From Adineta steineri (taxonomy: Eukaryota > Rotifera > Eurotatoria > Adinetida > Adinetidae): 64,000 bases of DNA. How positions within the stretch are numbered: position 1 is the stretch's first letter; the number at the start of each line of letters is the position of its first letter. The notes below the pieces were generated by a model. That model saw only the letters and a program-made list of their open reading frames with translations, was not told the DNA's origin and searched no databases. The DNA lies in contig CAJNOI010000020.1 of NCBI GenBank assembly GCA_905250115.1, positions 48,218 to 112,217 of the forward strand, given 5' to 3'. The position numbers and the translations under genes were made by a program. This document shows positions 13,201 through 24,129 of this stretch, piece after piece.

Positions 13201-14647
13201 CATTCAATCATTCTGTCTGGCTGACTTGACCAGTAATAATGACTATACTTTAGGTATATCATTAAACACTGAAAATGTCATTGCCAACATTGTTCTCAAT
13301 CTTGCAGACGCCATGCTCTCTATTATTAACAATAACAAAACGATACTGTTGGCGCTCATCATTATTGCTGTCTCGACGACAGTATCTACGTATATGTATC
13401 AGGGTCAAACAATAATAAACTTTCTCGCTTTTTTTTTCTGCTATTGGAGACCAACCGTATTAACACTTGACCTTCGTTGTATGTATACAATGAAAGCGCG
13501 CGTGCCGCGCTAGTAGACAAATAACATCTTGTGACTAATTATAAGCATATCTTTAACCGATTAACTTACTTACCTTTTCAGTTAGTTGAGATGAATCATC
13601 ATAATTGATACGTTGTCGTTTCAATGAATTATTATCATTATTATCATCTGATTCAGTTAATGAAGTTGTTGAATGTGATAATATTGAAGATTGTAGTTGA
13701 TGTTGTTGCTGTTCGTGATTGATATTATCAATAACATTTTGATTAAACACTGTCGAAGATGATGACTCCAAAAGATTATGAAATAATGATGGAAGACTTT
13801 GACGTCTTTTAATATGTAAAAATAATTGTTTTTGATCACGAAGAGTTTTTGATGGTGATAACTGTTGATTATCATCATTATTATTTGAAATTGATTTTGA
13901 TAAAGATTTTTTACATGATGAACATCGATTCGATGAATTTTCCGTGGGTGGTGTATTAAGTTTTGATGCAAAAACACCAAATATTGATGGACGTTTTTTA
14001 TGTTTAGGTATTATATCAAGATTTGAATGATTTTGACATGTTAGACAAAGATGTTCTGAATCCGTTTTTGCTACGGTTAATTTTGACGTTGAATGATTCC
14101 CAGAGCGAAATGTTAATGAATGAAATAGACGTGAAAATGTCTCTTTTGACAAGGTTGACTTCGATGTTGCCGATAGTTTCATTGTTTTAAATGGTAATGG
14201 ATTAGTATGTTCATCAACATCAATATCATCTTGTTTTTCTGTTGCTAAATTTGGTTTTGAACCAAGTGAAAATGAAAAACTTCGTTGTTGATTTATTGGT
14301 ATACCGATATAATCAATTGAATCATTTTGTTTAAGTGATAATTTACGTAAAACGGATGTACGTTTAGATTCATTGTCTAACACTTGATCAAATTCATTAA
14401 GGATATTAACATGTCCATTGTCATCGTCATCATCATCATTGTTATTGACACAAATTTGAGGTATAGGTAATATTGATGATTGTTGAGATTTACCAAAGAA
14501 TTTCCGTGATGTAGTAGCTGACGGTGGTGATGGTGATGATAATTCATCAACTAATAAATAATTAGTTGATTGATGATTATTTTGTGATTCCATTGAATAT
14601 TGTTTATGATGTTGTAAATAGCGACGGGCTTTATTCGAACTCATCAT
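4283..14647 (-). CDS. PLEKHG5: PLEKHG5/Syx-type Rho guanine nucleotide exchange factor, 18 exons
   Basis: Exons (minus order): 14647-13574, 12135-12090, 12029-11942, 11311-11239, 11190-11038, 10773-10682, 10619-10480, 9603-9515, 8887-8750, 8688-8512, 7920-7615, 7550-7440, 7383-7237, 6546-6412, 6352-5993, 5933-5081, 5040-4353, 4292-4283. All have GT-AG borders, phases match throughout, and the sum is 4680 nt (1559 residues). A Raf-like Ras-binding fold lies at about 479-555. The DH (RhoGEF) domain at about 691-923 carries KPLQRLTRYKLLLEAI. The PH domain at about 924-1070 carries MKDSKNSQDVYCYLFTD. A long Ser-rich tail ends in LLLNTTLDATEV, like the vertebrate protein's C-terminus as I recall it. 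The family activates RhoA at junctions and vesicles, and its PDZ ligand binds scaffolds. The Ser/Thr-rich first exon has two CxxC pairs (CLTC, CSSC) and is the least certain part. Confidence 0.92.
6637..6904. mobile_element. Foldback (MITE-like) element in a PLEKHG5 intron
   Basis: The outer inverted arms are TTACTAAGGGTACAAATTAA (from 6638) and a right end whose reverse complement reads TTAGTAACCGGGTACGAATT. The centre holds a second inverted pair of TGTGGG-like tracts (GGGTGTGGGTGG at 6724; CCACACCCACAC near 6769-6780). It lies wholly within the intron between exons 13 and 14 and has no coding capacity. Confidence 0.65.
9651..9970 (-). other. PLEKHG5: Possible alternative first exon of PLEKHG5 (starts MTDEIPYRR)
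   Basis: A Ser-rich frame opens with ATG at 9970. No acceptor is visible just upstream. A weak donor near 9675-9682 (AATG|GTGGTG or GTG|GTGTTT) would leave phase 1, which fits exon 8 at 9603. It contains RRISICRQLSDVLKSKRKS. It may be an alternative start that skips the Ras-binding region; the donor is not a consensus one. Confidence 0.45.
11393..11421 (-). other. PLEKHG5: Possible alternative first exon of PLEKHG5 (starts MSITDLIQR)
   Basis: ATG at 11421 reads MSITDLIQ-Arg-Arg to a donor CGAAG|GTTTGC. It ends in phase 2, the same phase as exon 3, so it can join exon 4 (starting 11311) in frame. This would give a form that lacks the long Ser/Thr-rich first exon. Confidence 0.45.
12136..13573 (-). 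other. Long first intron of PLEKHG5
   Basis: A 1.44-kb AT-rich intron between the Ser/Thr-rich first exon and exon 2. An open frame on the plus strand at 13115-13513 has no recognisable content and is not called as a gene. Confidence 0.6.
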
Positions 14648-16129
14648 TATTTGATTAATGCAGTCAAACCTGTATTAACGATGAAAGATTATCTTCTTCT
14701 TTTTTTTTTATTATGTTAAATGTAAGAGACAAGAGAGTGTTCACTATCAGTAGAAGTATTAATAGAGACACAATGAGAAGAACAGTCGAATTCGTCTCAT
14801 GTGTTTCTCTGTTCTCTTTTTATAGGATGAAAGAGCAACGACAAAAATTGAATATAAAGAGCAATGAAGAAAGAAGAGAAAAATAAAGTAAGAGAGAAAG
14901 AGAAAGAGCTCATCGAACAAAAAAGGAACAAAAAAACAATGATAATAAAGTCAAAATTCCATTACATCAATTTTCGGCGCTGTTCATCGAATGCGTAAAA
15001 TATCTTTCATCTTGTCTCTTGTGATTTCCTTTTATTTTGTTCAATAAAAAAAAAAATCCGAGTAAAACAAAAAATACAAAAACATTTCATAAGACGAAAA
15101 CATGTATTTATTAAGTTAGTTAGAAAAATAGATTGGTTCAAGATGAAAAACTCTGATTGTTTTTTAATCAAGTTTTTATCATTTTCTTATTCGCTTATGA
15201 TAAAAAATATAATTATTCATATGTAAAAGAAGAAGAAGAAGAAGATGAAGAAAAAACAAGGTAAAAAAACAGTCGAAGCTGACAAAATGTTCCTTGCTTT
15301 TCTTTTCTCGTCATTTATATAAAATGGAAAAAAGTGCAATCATAAAAAAGAAAGACATCGATTATGCATGGGAAAATTTTTTTTTTATCAATCTATTTCA
15401 TGTGACATACAGAACTTACCTTATTTATTGATTACGATTGTCATTTTATAGATACGCAGTTAAGACATCATATCACGAATGTTCTGTTAATCGTTAGTTT
15501 CTCTCCTGATTTTTCTTATGTCGCTCTCACTTTCTCTCTCTCTCTCGTCCTCTCAGATTATTTGTTTGATATACGATACAATATATAGTATATCAAACAA
15601 AAGAACATAGAGTTGAATTATTAACAATAGTAATCGTTCTCCTTCGTTTTTTTTTTATTATATTTAATGATTTTAAGAAGAAAAAAAAATAACAGAAGAC
15701 AGAGAGATTGGGAGAGAAAAGAACACAACAAACAAAGACACTAAAATCAGTAAAAGAAATGATTGTATATTTAAGTAAATGCATGTGTTAATGATGGTAT
15801 CATTCGAATGTAAAAGGTTTCATTTTCGTTTGTTTGTTTTTCATCGTTTTACAACATCGTCTGAGATAAGACGATGGATTAAAAAGAAGAAAGAGTTTAT
15901 TTTTTTTCTTATGTCAAATGATCGTGGCTTCGTCACATTTTTTTTGCTCTATTCTGCGGCTTCTATAACAAATATCACACGTAACTTATGTATATTTTTC
16001 TACAATTGTATAGAGTATAGATACTCATAGAATTGTATCGGTTTATATGTATATATCAACTTAAGTTAATTACAACAACAATACAAAAAAAAATACATTT
16101 TATTATAAAATTCTATTTTATTTTTTTTT
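14648..16129. other. Upstream region of PLEKHG5 / 3' flank of INTS8
   Basis: About 1.5 kb of AT-rich, low-complexity sequence with purine runs (GAA repeats at about 15230-15252; CT-rich tract at 15527-15550). It probably contains the PLEKHG5 promoter and 5' UTR. An ACAG acceptor lies about 24 nt upstream of the ATG. No gene is visible. Confidence 0.5.
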
Positions 16130-19100
16130 TCAATCAAATTTGATTTCTTGATACTGAGATTTAATCATTGTTCGTGATCGATACAATCGACAATGTGGTA
16201 AAAGATAATGAGCTAGTATTTGTTTGAGTAATAGTCTTCGTTTTACACGTACCATTCGAAAACGTATTTCGTCTGTATTATTTCCATTTAAATCTTTTTG
16301 TTTACATATTCGAATAGCTAATCTTTTTTTATCTTCATATCCACGTGTATTTAGATTATTAATTAAACTTTCTAACAGTGCTAAATCCCAAATACATTCG
16401 TAATAATCATCAATATCATCATTCATATAATTTTCTTGTAATGTTTTAAATATTGTATTATAATCAGGTGTAGAAAGTAATTGACATATACAAGCAACTT
16501 GTGCATGATAACCTAAAGAAAGAATACTAATTATTATTAATAATTTGTTTGTACTTGATTGATTTTCTATAGAAACTATGTTTTTAATTCTAATCAAAAG
16601 AAATAGAATTTGTTTTTAATAAAACATCTACATTGATATCATATAATGAGTTAAGGAAGTATATAGAAAAAAAAGAATCTTTTATGATGGTTTACAATAA
16701 TTTCTTAGGTTCATTGAATGTATGATAATAGGGCAACTACTTATCAAAGTAAATTAAACAGAAAGATCTTTTTTTGATAAAACATTTGATTATTAATCTC
16801 GAGGTTATCCAATAGATCTAAATACATGAATCGATTGTCTGTATAGGTTATATACAAGGAGAAGTAGCAGACTCCAGTCGACCTTGAACTGTTATAATTA
16901 GTTTTATTCCATCTGGATTTATTCGAGAATCTTATCATTAGAAAATCAACCTGAAACTTATTATTCAATTTAATAAAGTAATAGAATATTTTACCTAGTT
17001 TTAATGCAGCTTTGCTCATATTTTTTATTATTAGATCATCTTGTTGATTGATTATTGGTGATGAAAAAAGTGCTGTTTCAATAGCTATTGCACTAATATA
17101 AGCATGCATTGCTTGTGTATATTGTTGTAATGTTAAATGTATATCAGCTTGTGTACGAAATAGAGAAGATTTTATTTGTATAGGTAAATATTTTAATGTT
17201 TGTATATGATCAAATAAAGCTTGAATAAGTTGTGCTAATGTTGATGTACGTATTGAACGTTTTCGATAATCAACTGATGTTGGCCAACATCGAGAATATT
17301 CGGAATAAATATCAATATGTGATTGATCAACAAGTATAAGTGAATAGAGACGTGAAAGAAGTGAAAATATAATTTGAAGTAAAATACGATGATTGATATG
17401 AATTATAAATTTTTGTAATTCAACAACAGTTAATTTATCATTTAATGAATTGGATTGTTGATGACGATTTCTTGATTGTTTATTAACATTTGTTCCTTGT
17501 AATTTTTCAGTTAATATATCAGTTATACGTTCCCATAATTCTTGTGCAAGTTCAGGACGTATTTGTGTTTGATTTTCATTAGTTAATAAACCTAGAAATA
17601 TAAATATTGAAAAACAAAAGTAAATATTTAATTTTATATGATCTTACGAGCAAATAATTTAGCTAAATCAAGATGTGGACGAATTCGACGATTATTTGAT
17701 ATTAAAGATTGAATAAATTGAAGTTCATTTCGAGATAATGCATAAGCTAAAGCAGCAGATATAACATCCGTATTAATATCTAAATATAAATAGATCAAAT
17801 ACTTAAATAAATTATTCAAGTGAAATTAATCAATATATAATTAAAGGAAGTTCGTCATCTTGAAAGATAAAAGTAATCAAATTTTTTCTTTGATTAGTTT
17901 ATATTTAAAGTCTATTTTTTTTCTCTTTGTTATCTGAAAACTAGATTGAAAAGTATTTATATATTATTTACCAATGTCTGAATGATTTTCCGTAAGAAAA
18001 CTTTGACATTTTTCCCATAAATTATTTTCATTATCATGAAATGTTTGTTTGGATATAACTTCATATAAATCAAATAATAATCGATCATAATGAAGATATT
18101 TAATAACTTGTCCAATAGTTATATCTTGATGATGATGTAAACTAAGTATATCAATAGCTTGAGTTAAAAGTGTATGACATTGAGAATAATTTTTATTTAT
18201 TTGTGCACGTTTTGCTTTTTCATAAAGAATACGAATTAATTGTCCAAATAAATGATTCGTATTCATAAGTATATTTATGGCTTGATCAGTAGGTGTTAAT
18301 TTTAATGACTAGAAATAATATGAATGTGAAATAGATTTTAGCCAACATGAACGAGTTGTAAAAGGGACTCGTTTATATAAGATCCTATACATTTTACACA
18401 CAGATATTATTTAATGATAGAGAGGCCAGTTTTGTCAGTAAGTAATTAAACAAGCACAGACTGCCGTAGGTAATGGATGAACCGGCTTACTGTCTCTTCG
18501 CTAATAGGACATTCAACATAGGCGAAAGTATAGGGGTGTGTTAGCGAAATTTTAGCAATCATTTGGCGTGAGTATAGTGGATTTTTGCCAACTGTAATAA
18601 CATAAAATTAGTATGGAATGCATGTGAAATTACATAATGACACTAGCGAGAGTGCTAGTTGATGAAAATCTTATTGGCAAAATTCCAGAATTTCGATGAA
18701 TCGACTAGGCAATAAATCAAAGGTGACCATGAAAATGACTCTATTGAATCTTTATCTTACTCCCATTGATTTTTCTGTCACTCACAGCAAGCACTCTAGT
18801 TCTAACATGATAAAAAATAGAGTCCTAAACGAATTCAATACAATATATCATACTATAGCTGATGGGATCTTATTCTTAATGAAGTAGAGGATCTGTGTTT
18901 CTATAATATTCACATATTCTGACTAGACTAAAAATATATGAACGTTATTTAATTTTTTCCTCTTAGTTCTGTTAAATTCCCAAGCAGACAAGAATTTTGG
19001 AGAAACGCTCAATCGGGAGCCGCGATTGCATCTCATTCACGCTCGGAAAAAAACGCCATTTTATCGTTTTTTTTCATATAATATCTAGTTTTTGGACGTG

Positions 19101-21183
19101 AAAGCAATAAAAAGATCCAGTGTTTTGAGCGTTAAAATACACTGCTTTCAGATTGCAGAAAACTACAGAAGTAAAAGCACGTTTTAACGCTCAAAAACTA
19201 GAAATTATATGAAAAAAATCGATAAAACGGCGTTTTGTTTTTAGCGTGAATGAGATACAATCGTGGTTCCCGATTGACCGTTTCTCCAAATTCTTGTCTG
19301 CTTGGGTTGTATTGAATAAAATCTATGATTGATTTTAAGAAGGAGAAGTCAATAGTATTCTTTGCGGACAAATATTTTACCATTGGAAATAATTCATTGA
19401 GTGTTTGAGATAGTTTTGCATTATCTAAATCTGTAATAGTTTGTGTAAGAATTTCAGGTTCAGAAGAATGAATTAAACGTGTTTGCCATTTAAATTGTAT
19501 AGAACTAGTTGGTCTTTCAATTAGATTAGATCGTTGTATTGATTGTTGTGTTCGAGAACGTAAAATCGGAATAGAAAATGTTGAACCAACAAGATGAGTA
19601 AGATTATTCATGCGTAATTGCTCTTGTAAATTTTTTGTTAAATTATGAAAATGAATTCTAAGTAAAAACAAAATATAATTAAGAATTAATTTAATAATAA
19701 AGATTTTCTATACCTTAAAAAACTGTTCAATATTAACTGCTGTTTTGGTGTCACTTGTTTTGTTTTTTGTAATGCCTTTTATGTTCAATTATGAATTATA
19801 AGAAAATAATAGTTTCTTTTTGTTGTACTTACTATTTCAAGAAAATCATATGCATATTGAGTATTTGATACATATTTACCATCGAGTAATGATCGAATTA
19901 GATTAAATGAACATACAATTCTATATTGTTGTGATCCAGTTTCAAGATGATCTTCTAATCGATTTCGAGCTGCCAGTGTCATTTCTTTCATTTCATTATC
20001 TTCCGCTAATAATGTAATATACTCCTAAATTTAAATATAGATAAGATTTTTATTTTAAACAAAATCATTTCGATTTTTTTACTTCAATGGAAGTACGTGG
20101 TGTTGGTACACCCATAAGAAATCGATCTCTAGATTTAACTGAATGAATTTGTTCCATTGATGGATTTATTGCATTAAGTGATGTTAAATATCCATCTAAT
20201 GATGAAAAATAATTTGTTGATTCTAATTGATTTCGTAACTCATGAACACGTCGAAACATTGTATATGCATTAACATAATTTTGTTCATAAAAATATATTG
20301 AACCAAGATCATAATAAATACGAGCAAGACATTCAACAAGTGGATAAATTTGTGTACGAGACCAATCACATGGTACTGAACCAGTTTCAATATCAATTAA
20401 ACCAAAACACGCATCTATAGGTATGCGTACAACTGATTTCCATTCTAATAAAGCTTCTAATGCTTGAACACTTTCTCTCACCTTTGCACGTGCCATTTCT
20501 ATAACATTTTCATTTGGTCCACGCATATGTTGTAATGGATTGACATATCCAGCTAAATTGACTTGAAAGATTTTAACCGGTTTCACTGGAAATGATGATT
20601 GAACACATGTTCTAACAGTCCATCGATGCAGTAATTGAACAGCAAACAATGCTGGTTCATCAAGTCTATTTAATTGCTGTAATTGTTCACGATCTTTATA
20701 ATTTTTATCAGTTTGAGTTGTTAAACGTACGAAACAATGAATTAGATCCGAAGCAACCGCAACAGGAATACGTTTTTCAATAACAACTAAATCCCAATTA
20801 AATTTTGCTGCTATTTTCATTGCCAAATGTCTTAATGCTCGAATTCGATTATCTTTCAATTCAATATCATCTAAAGAAAAGCTAGATTAACATAATATTC
20901 TACAATATGTATATGTTCTCATACTTGGATTTTCTGTTGCTGTTTTAAGTTTTGTTTTTTGTTCAATTAAATTTGCACTAATTAAAAATTGTATAATCAA
21001 ATCCGTTCCAGTGATTTCTTTAAACGAAAAAAAAACATATCTTATTGTTAGCTTAGTCAGTTAGTTTTAAGAATTATTACCAAGATTATCTTCTGTTAAA
21101 AATGTATCTAACAATGTTGGATTAAGTAAAAATTCAAACCAACTTGCTGTTTGTGAACTTACAGATGATGTAAATTCACTCAT
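16130..21183 (-). CDS. INTS8: Integrator complex subunit 8, apparently interrupted by a transposon
   Basis: The Integrator complex cleaves snRNA 3' ends and attenuates paused RNA polymerase II; INTS8 is a TPR-rich subunit that helps dock the phosphatase module. The family signature is clear. The N-terminal WFEFLL segment starts from ATG at 21183, just after a TTGCAG acceptor. It is followed by RIRALRHLAMKIAAKFNWDL, RTCVQSSFPVK and CYDLGS-like helices. The C-terminal exon (16130-16507) carries GYHAQVACICQLL and DDYYECIWDLALLE. Exons include 21018-20930, 20880-20082, 20025-19797, 19774-19714 and 19660-19307, then exons from 18318 to 16130. Coding stops at 19307, exactly at the end of a foldback element, and I find no strong in-frame donor beyond it. 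This copy may be broken, or may splice through the element. Confidence 0.88.
18319..18978 (-). other. INTS8 intron or decayed segment beside the MITE
   Basis: About 660 bp between the MITE and the next INTS8 exon (acceptor TTATTTCTAG at 18319). It is unlike the short introns elsewhere in this gene. It contains small hairpins (ACTAGC...GCTAGT near 18643-18660) and no INTS8-like coding sequence that I can find. Confidence 0.45.
18979..19306. mobile_element. Foldback MITE, family with CCCAAGCAGA ends, copy 1
   Basis: A 328-bp element with long imperfect inverted arms. The left end is CCCAAGCAGACAAGAATTTT. The right end reads CTTGTCTGCTTGGG and mirrors the left arm for about 100 bp. Both sides are flanked by TT, a possible 2-bp target duplication. 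The centre contains further palindromes around TTTTGAGCGTTAAAA. It has no coding capacity. A relative lies at 38696-39044. Confidence 0.85.
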
Positions 21184-21406
21184 GATATTTTATCTGCAAT
21201 ATTCATATCTATCTTTATTTAAGTAATAACACAATGGTAATAATAATTAAAAAAAAAAGTAGAATTTCTTTCTTTTTTTTTCTTCTTTTTTTTCATAATA
21301 AGCTCCTCAAGAAAAAAAAATACAATATAGAACAGCTTTGCTGCTTACAAATAACAAGAACACTAACAAAAAAAAGGAGAAAACATTTTCATAGAATTAA
21401 TTTGAA

Positions 21407-24129
21407 TTAATTTGTTGAACTACTATTAATTGCTTCAGGAAAATGTTCATGATATCGCTGAAGACGAAGATATTTCGCAATAATCTCACGACCTAAAAGA
21501 AATTGATCTTATGCAAACAAAAAGAAAAGAAAATCATAAATTACCATGAAATTTCCAATTATTAAGTAAATGAAAACCTTGAGAAGCTGCTTCTTTGGAT
21601 GAAAATTTCAAATAAACAAAAATTGAATGTATACCAATATGCTCAATTCTTCGAACTGTAGCACATCGATTTTGGATACTATCCACAACAAGATCCATTT
21701 CATCATCATCGATATTACTAAAACATGAAAAATAAAGACTTTTATGTACTGAACTCTATAAAATTATACATACGTGTCTGGATCGAAGAAATTGCGTAAT
21801 TTAAGACATTCAGTCAAACCAACATCAGCTGGCATATAAACGTAACTTTCTTCGTTTGAACTATGTGGTGATTCCTAAATATGATTATGAAGAGATTTCT
21901 TTTTTTTTGAAGAATCAGTTAATAACTTACTGCTCGTTTCTTTCTTGGTGATGATGGACTAGATGGTGCACGTGGTTGTATCCATCTCCAAACATCGAAT
22001 TCTTCACCATGAATTAATTGTGATTCAGAACGTACACGTGATTCACTTTCACTTATTTGTTTCTTTGCTCGTTCCCAAAGAGTTTTTAATCGTTTACTAA
22101 ATATTTATATTCTAAGAGAAAAGAAATTTTTTTCATAAAACACTAACCGATCTTGTGGTGGAATAAGCATATCACGAATATGGGATATAGCAAGCCATGG
22201 TTTTGTTTCTGAATCACGTATATGTTCTTCATATTGATTTTCAAGTAAATCTGTGATTTTTTCTATAAAATCTTTATAGGTATTTTCAGCATCTTGATGT
22301 TGCTTGGAACGTCGTTTAATAAGCCAACCTAATGTCAAAAAGCCAGTTGTACCTAAATAAATAAATCGATTAGTTATTGAGTAAAAAGTGACGAAATAAA
22401 AATTACCTAATAGAAGCCAAGCTAGATTTTGCATTGCTGAATTAATGCCTTTTCGAGCACGACACATTAATGAATGAGTTCCTTTTTGTGCGCTCATTTT
22501 TACTACTTCATTGAAATCATTTGAATATTTGTTATGAGCATCCAATAATCTAAATACAATTTATGGTACTCATAGTTCTGAAAAGAATTTGTTGGAATGT
22601 GAAACTGAATCGTATCTGTAATACTTTCTCACACACATTTTTTCTATCTATATTTAGTATTTATTCTGTAAATATAAGAGCTCGTCGTCCCTTATCCTTA
22701 TCAAGCACATGAGACATATTTTCTATCAATATATTCAACAAATCGGTAGTAATTGAAGGTTATCCTGACATCAATCTAGAATACTGTAGACGCTAGTTAC
22801 AGCTATCGATAAAACATCGATCTGTTCATTCTTTGAAAGATGCGCGTGTGCATTACTCTAAATCTCTCATATATTTGTTCGTTTATCGAAACTTACGAAA
22901 TATCATCAACTGGTTTATCCACAATATAAGAAACTAATGTATTCCATCGTTGTTCAGGACCTTCTTCAAATTTGAATTTCTAAAAAATATATAAAATGAT
23001 TAATTTCAAAAAAATTAACTATTGTGTTCTATTTTACTTTTTCATCTAGGTATTTATTTAGTTCTGGTTTAGTAACATAACGATAACTTTTATCACGAAA
23101 ACCACAATCGACTTCACCTAAATAATTGTAGTTAAATAAATATTCCAATATAAATAGTTTAATTTTTTTAAATACCAGTTCGAGCCTCAAGAAATTGTTT
23201 TACAGAATGAATTATTGGTTGCATATCATCACAGTATGTCTAAAATCAAAATTGATTGAATTATAAAAACTTTTAATCAATAAAAAGTTGTACCGCATTA
23301 TCAGGAGAACAAGTAATGCCTAAAATAAGCAAAAAAAATGAAACTAAGATAAAACCAATAAATATGTACCTTGTCTATGTGGAATAATAACGCCAGCTTT
23401 CTTTTTAAGCAAAATAAGTCCACCACCAAGGAGTAAACCAAAAAATAGTAATTTAATTGCTTGTATAATTGTATCTTTATAAGTTTTCCAAAATGATTTA
23501 ATTTCTTTTCCTATATTATTGAACCATGATGGTTGTTTAGGTTTTGTTATATCGGATTTCAATGGTGCTCTATGACGAGATGACGTCGAAGTTGGACGAA
23601 GAGGTGTTATTGATGATGGTTCATATTTTGTCGCAGAAAGATTTGCGCTTGTAGCTCGAGTTCTATCACGAGCTGAATCAATTAATTGTTGAATTTCACG
23701 ACGATGACGTGCAACTAATAATAAAATAATAAAACATTTTATTATTAAATTCTACTGAATCTTACTAGATTCTTCAACATCAGCAGTTACATTTGTTGAT
23801 GGTTGAGTATCTCGTCCAACTGCAATAGAACGTGTCTGAATTTTTGCTCCAGAACGTGATGGAAGATAATCATTTGCTGATAAATCTGTTTCTGAATCAC
23901 TTAATTCAATTAAACCACGTACTGGACGTGAACGAGTTGTAGCTCGCGGTGGTGATGTATTAACACGAGCACGTGTTGGTGAAGCACGAGCAGGTGAACG
24001 TGGTCGTGGTCGTGCTTGAAGAACTTGAAGTCGAGTACGAAGTTGTTCACGATTACGTTGTGTTATTGGTGGAACCGTTTCTCCAAATTGTACTAATTCT
24101 TGACGTAATTGTTGATCCGTAAGAGGCAT
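21407..24129 (-). CDS. LEMD3: MAN1/LEMD3-type LEM-domain inner nuclear membrane protein
   Basis: An integral protein of the inner nuclear membrane that tethers chromatin through its LEM domain; vertebrate MAN1 also binds SMADs. An N-terminal LEM motif (LTDQQLRQELVQFGE) is followed by a Ser/Arg-rich nucleoplasmic linker. A first membrane span (IKLLFFGLLLGGGLILL) comes near 23400-23460. A lumenal Cys-containing region follows (CGFRDKSYRYVTKPEL), then a second span split by an intron (MQNLAWLLLG / GTTGFLTLGWLI). The MSC winged helix contains ISHIRDMLIPPQDR. The C-terminal RRM-like (UHM) domain has CLKLRNFFDPDT and SIFVYLKFSSKEAA; its presence favours LEMD3 over LEMD2. The start is the Met that opens the LEM motif; an in-frame Met also lies at 24192, but a TTTCAG acceptor at about 24180 argues against it. 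About 11 exons in consistent phase. Confidence 0.9.

Noticed and set aside
13115..13513. Plus-strand 132-codon frame in the first PLEKHG5 intron
   Set aside because: No domain, opposite strand, low-complexity composition and inside an intron that is supported by frame-matched splice sites.
16744..16994. C-terminal extension of the INTS8 exon ending near 16744
   Set aside because: A GTAAAATATT donor after KAALKLG and a matching phase-1 acceptor at 16507 show this is intron read-through.
19198..19306. Extra INTS8 residues encoded by the MITE (PSRQEFGETVNREPRL...)
   Set aside because: They translate the transposon's terminal repeat and resemble nothing in INTS8; they are not annotated as genuine protein.
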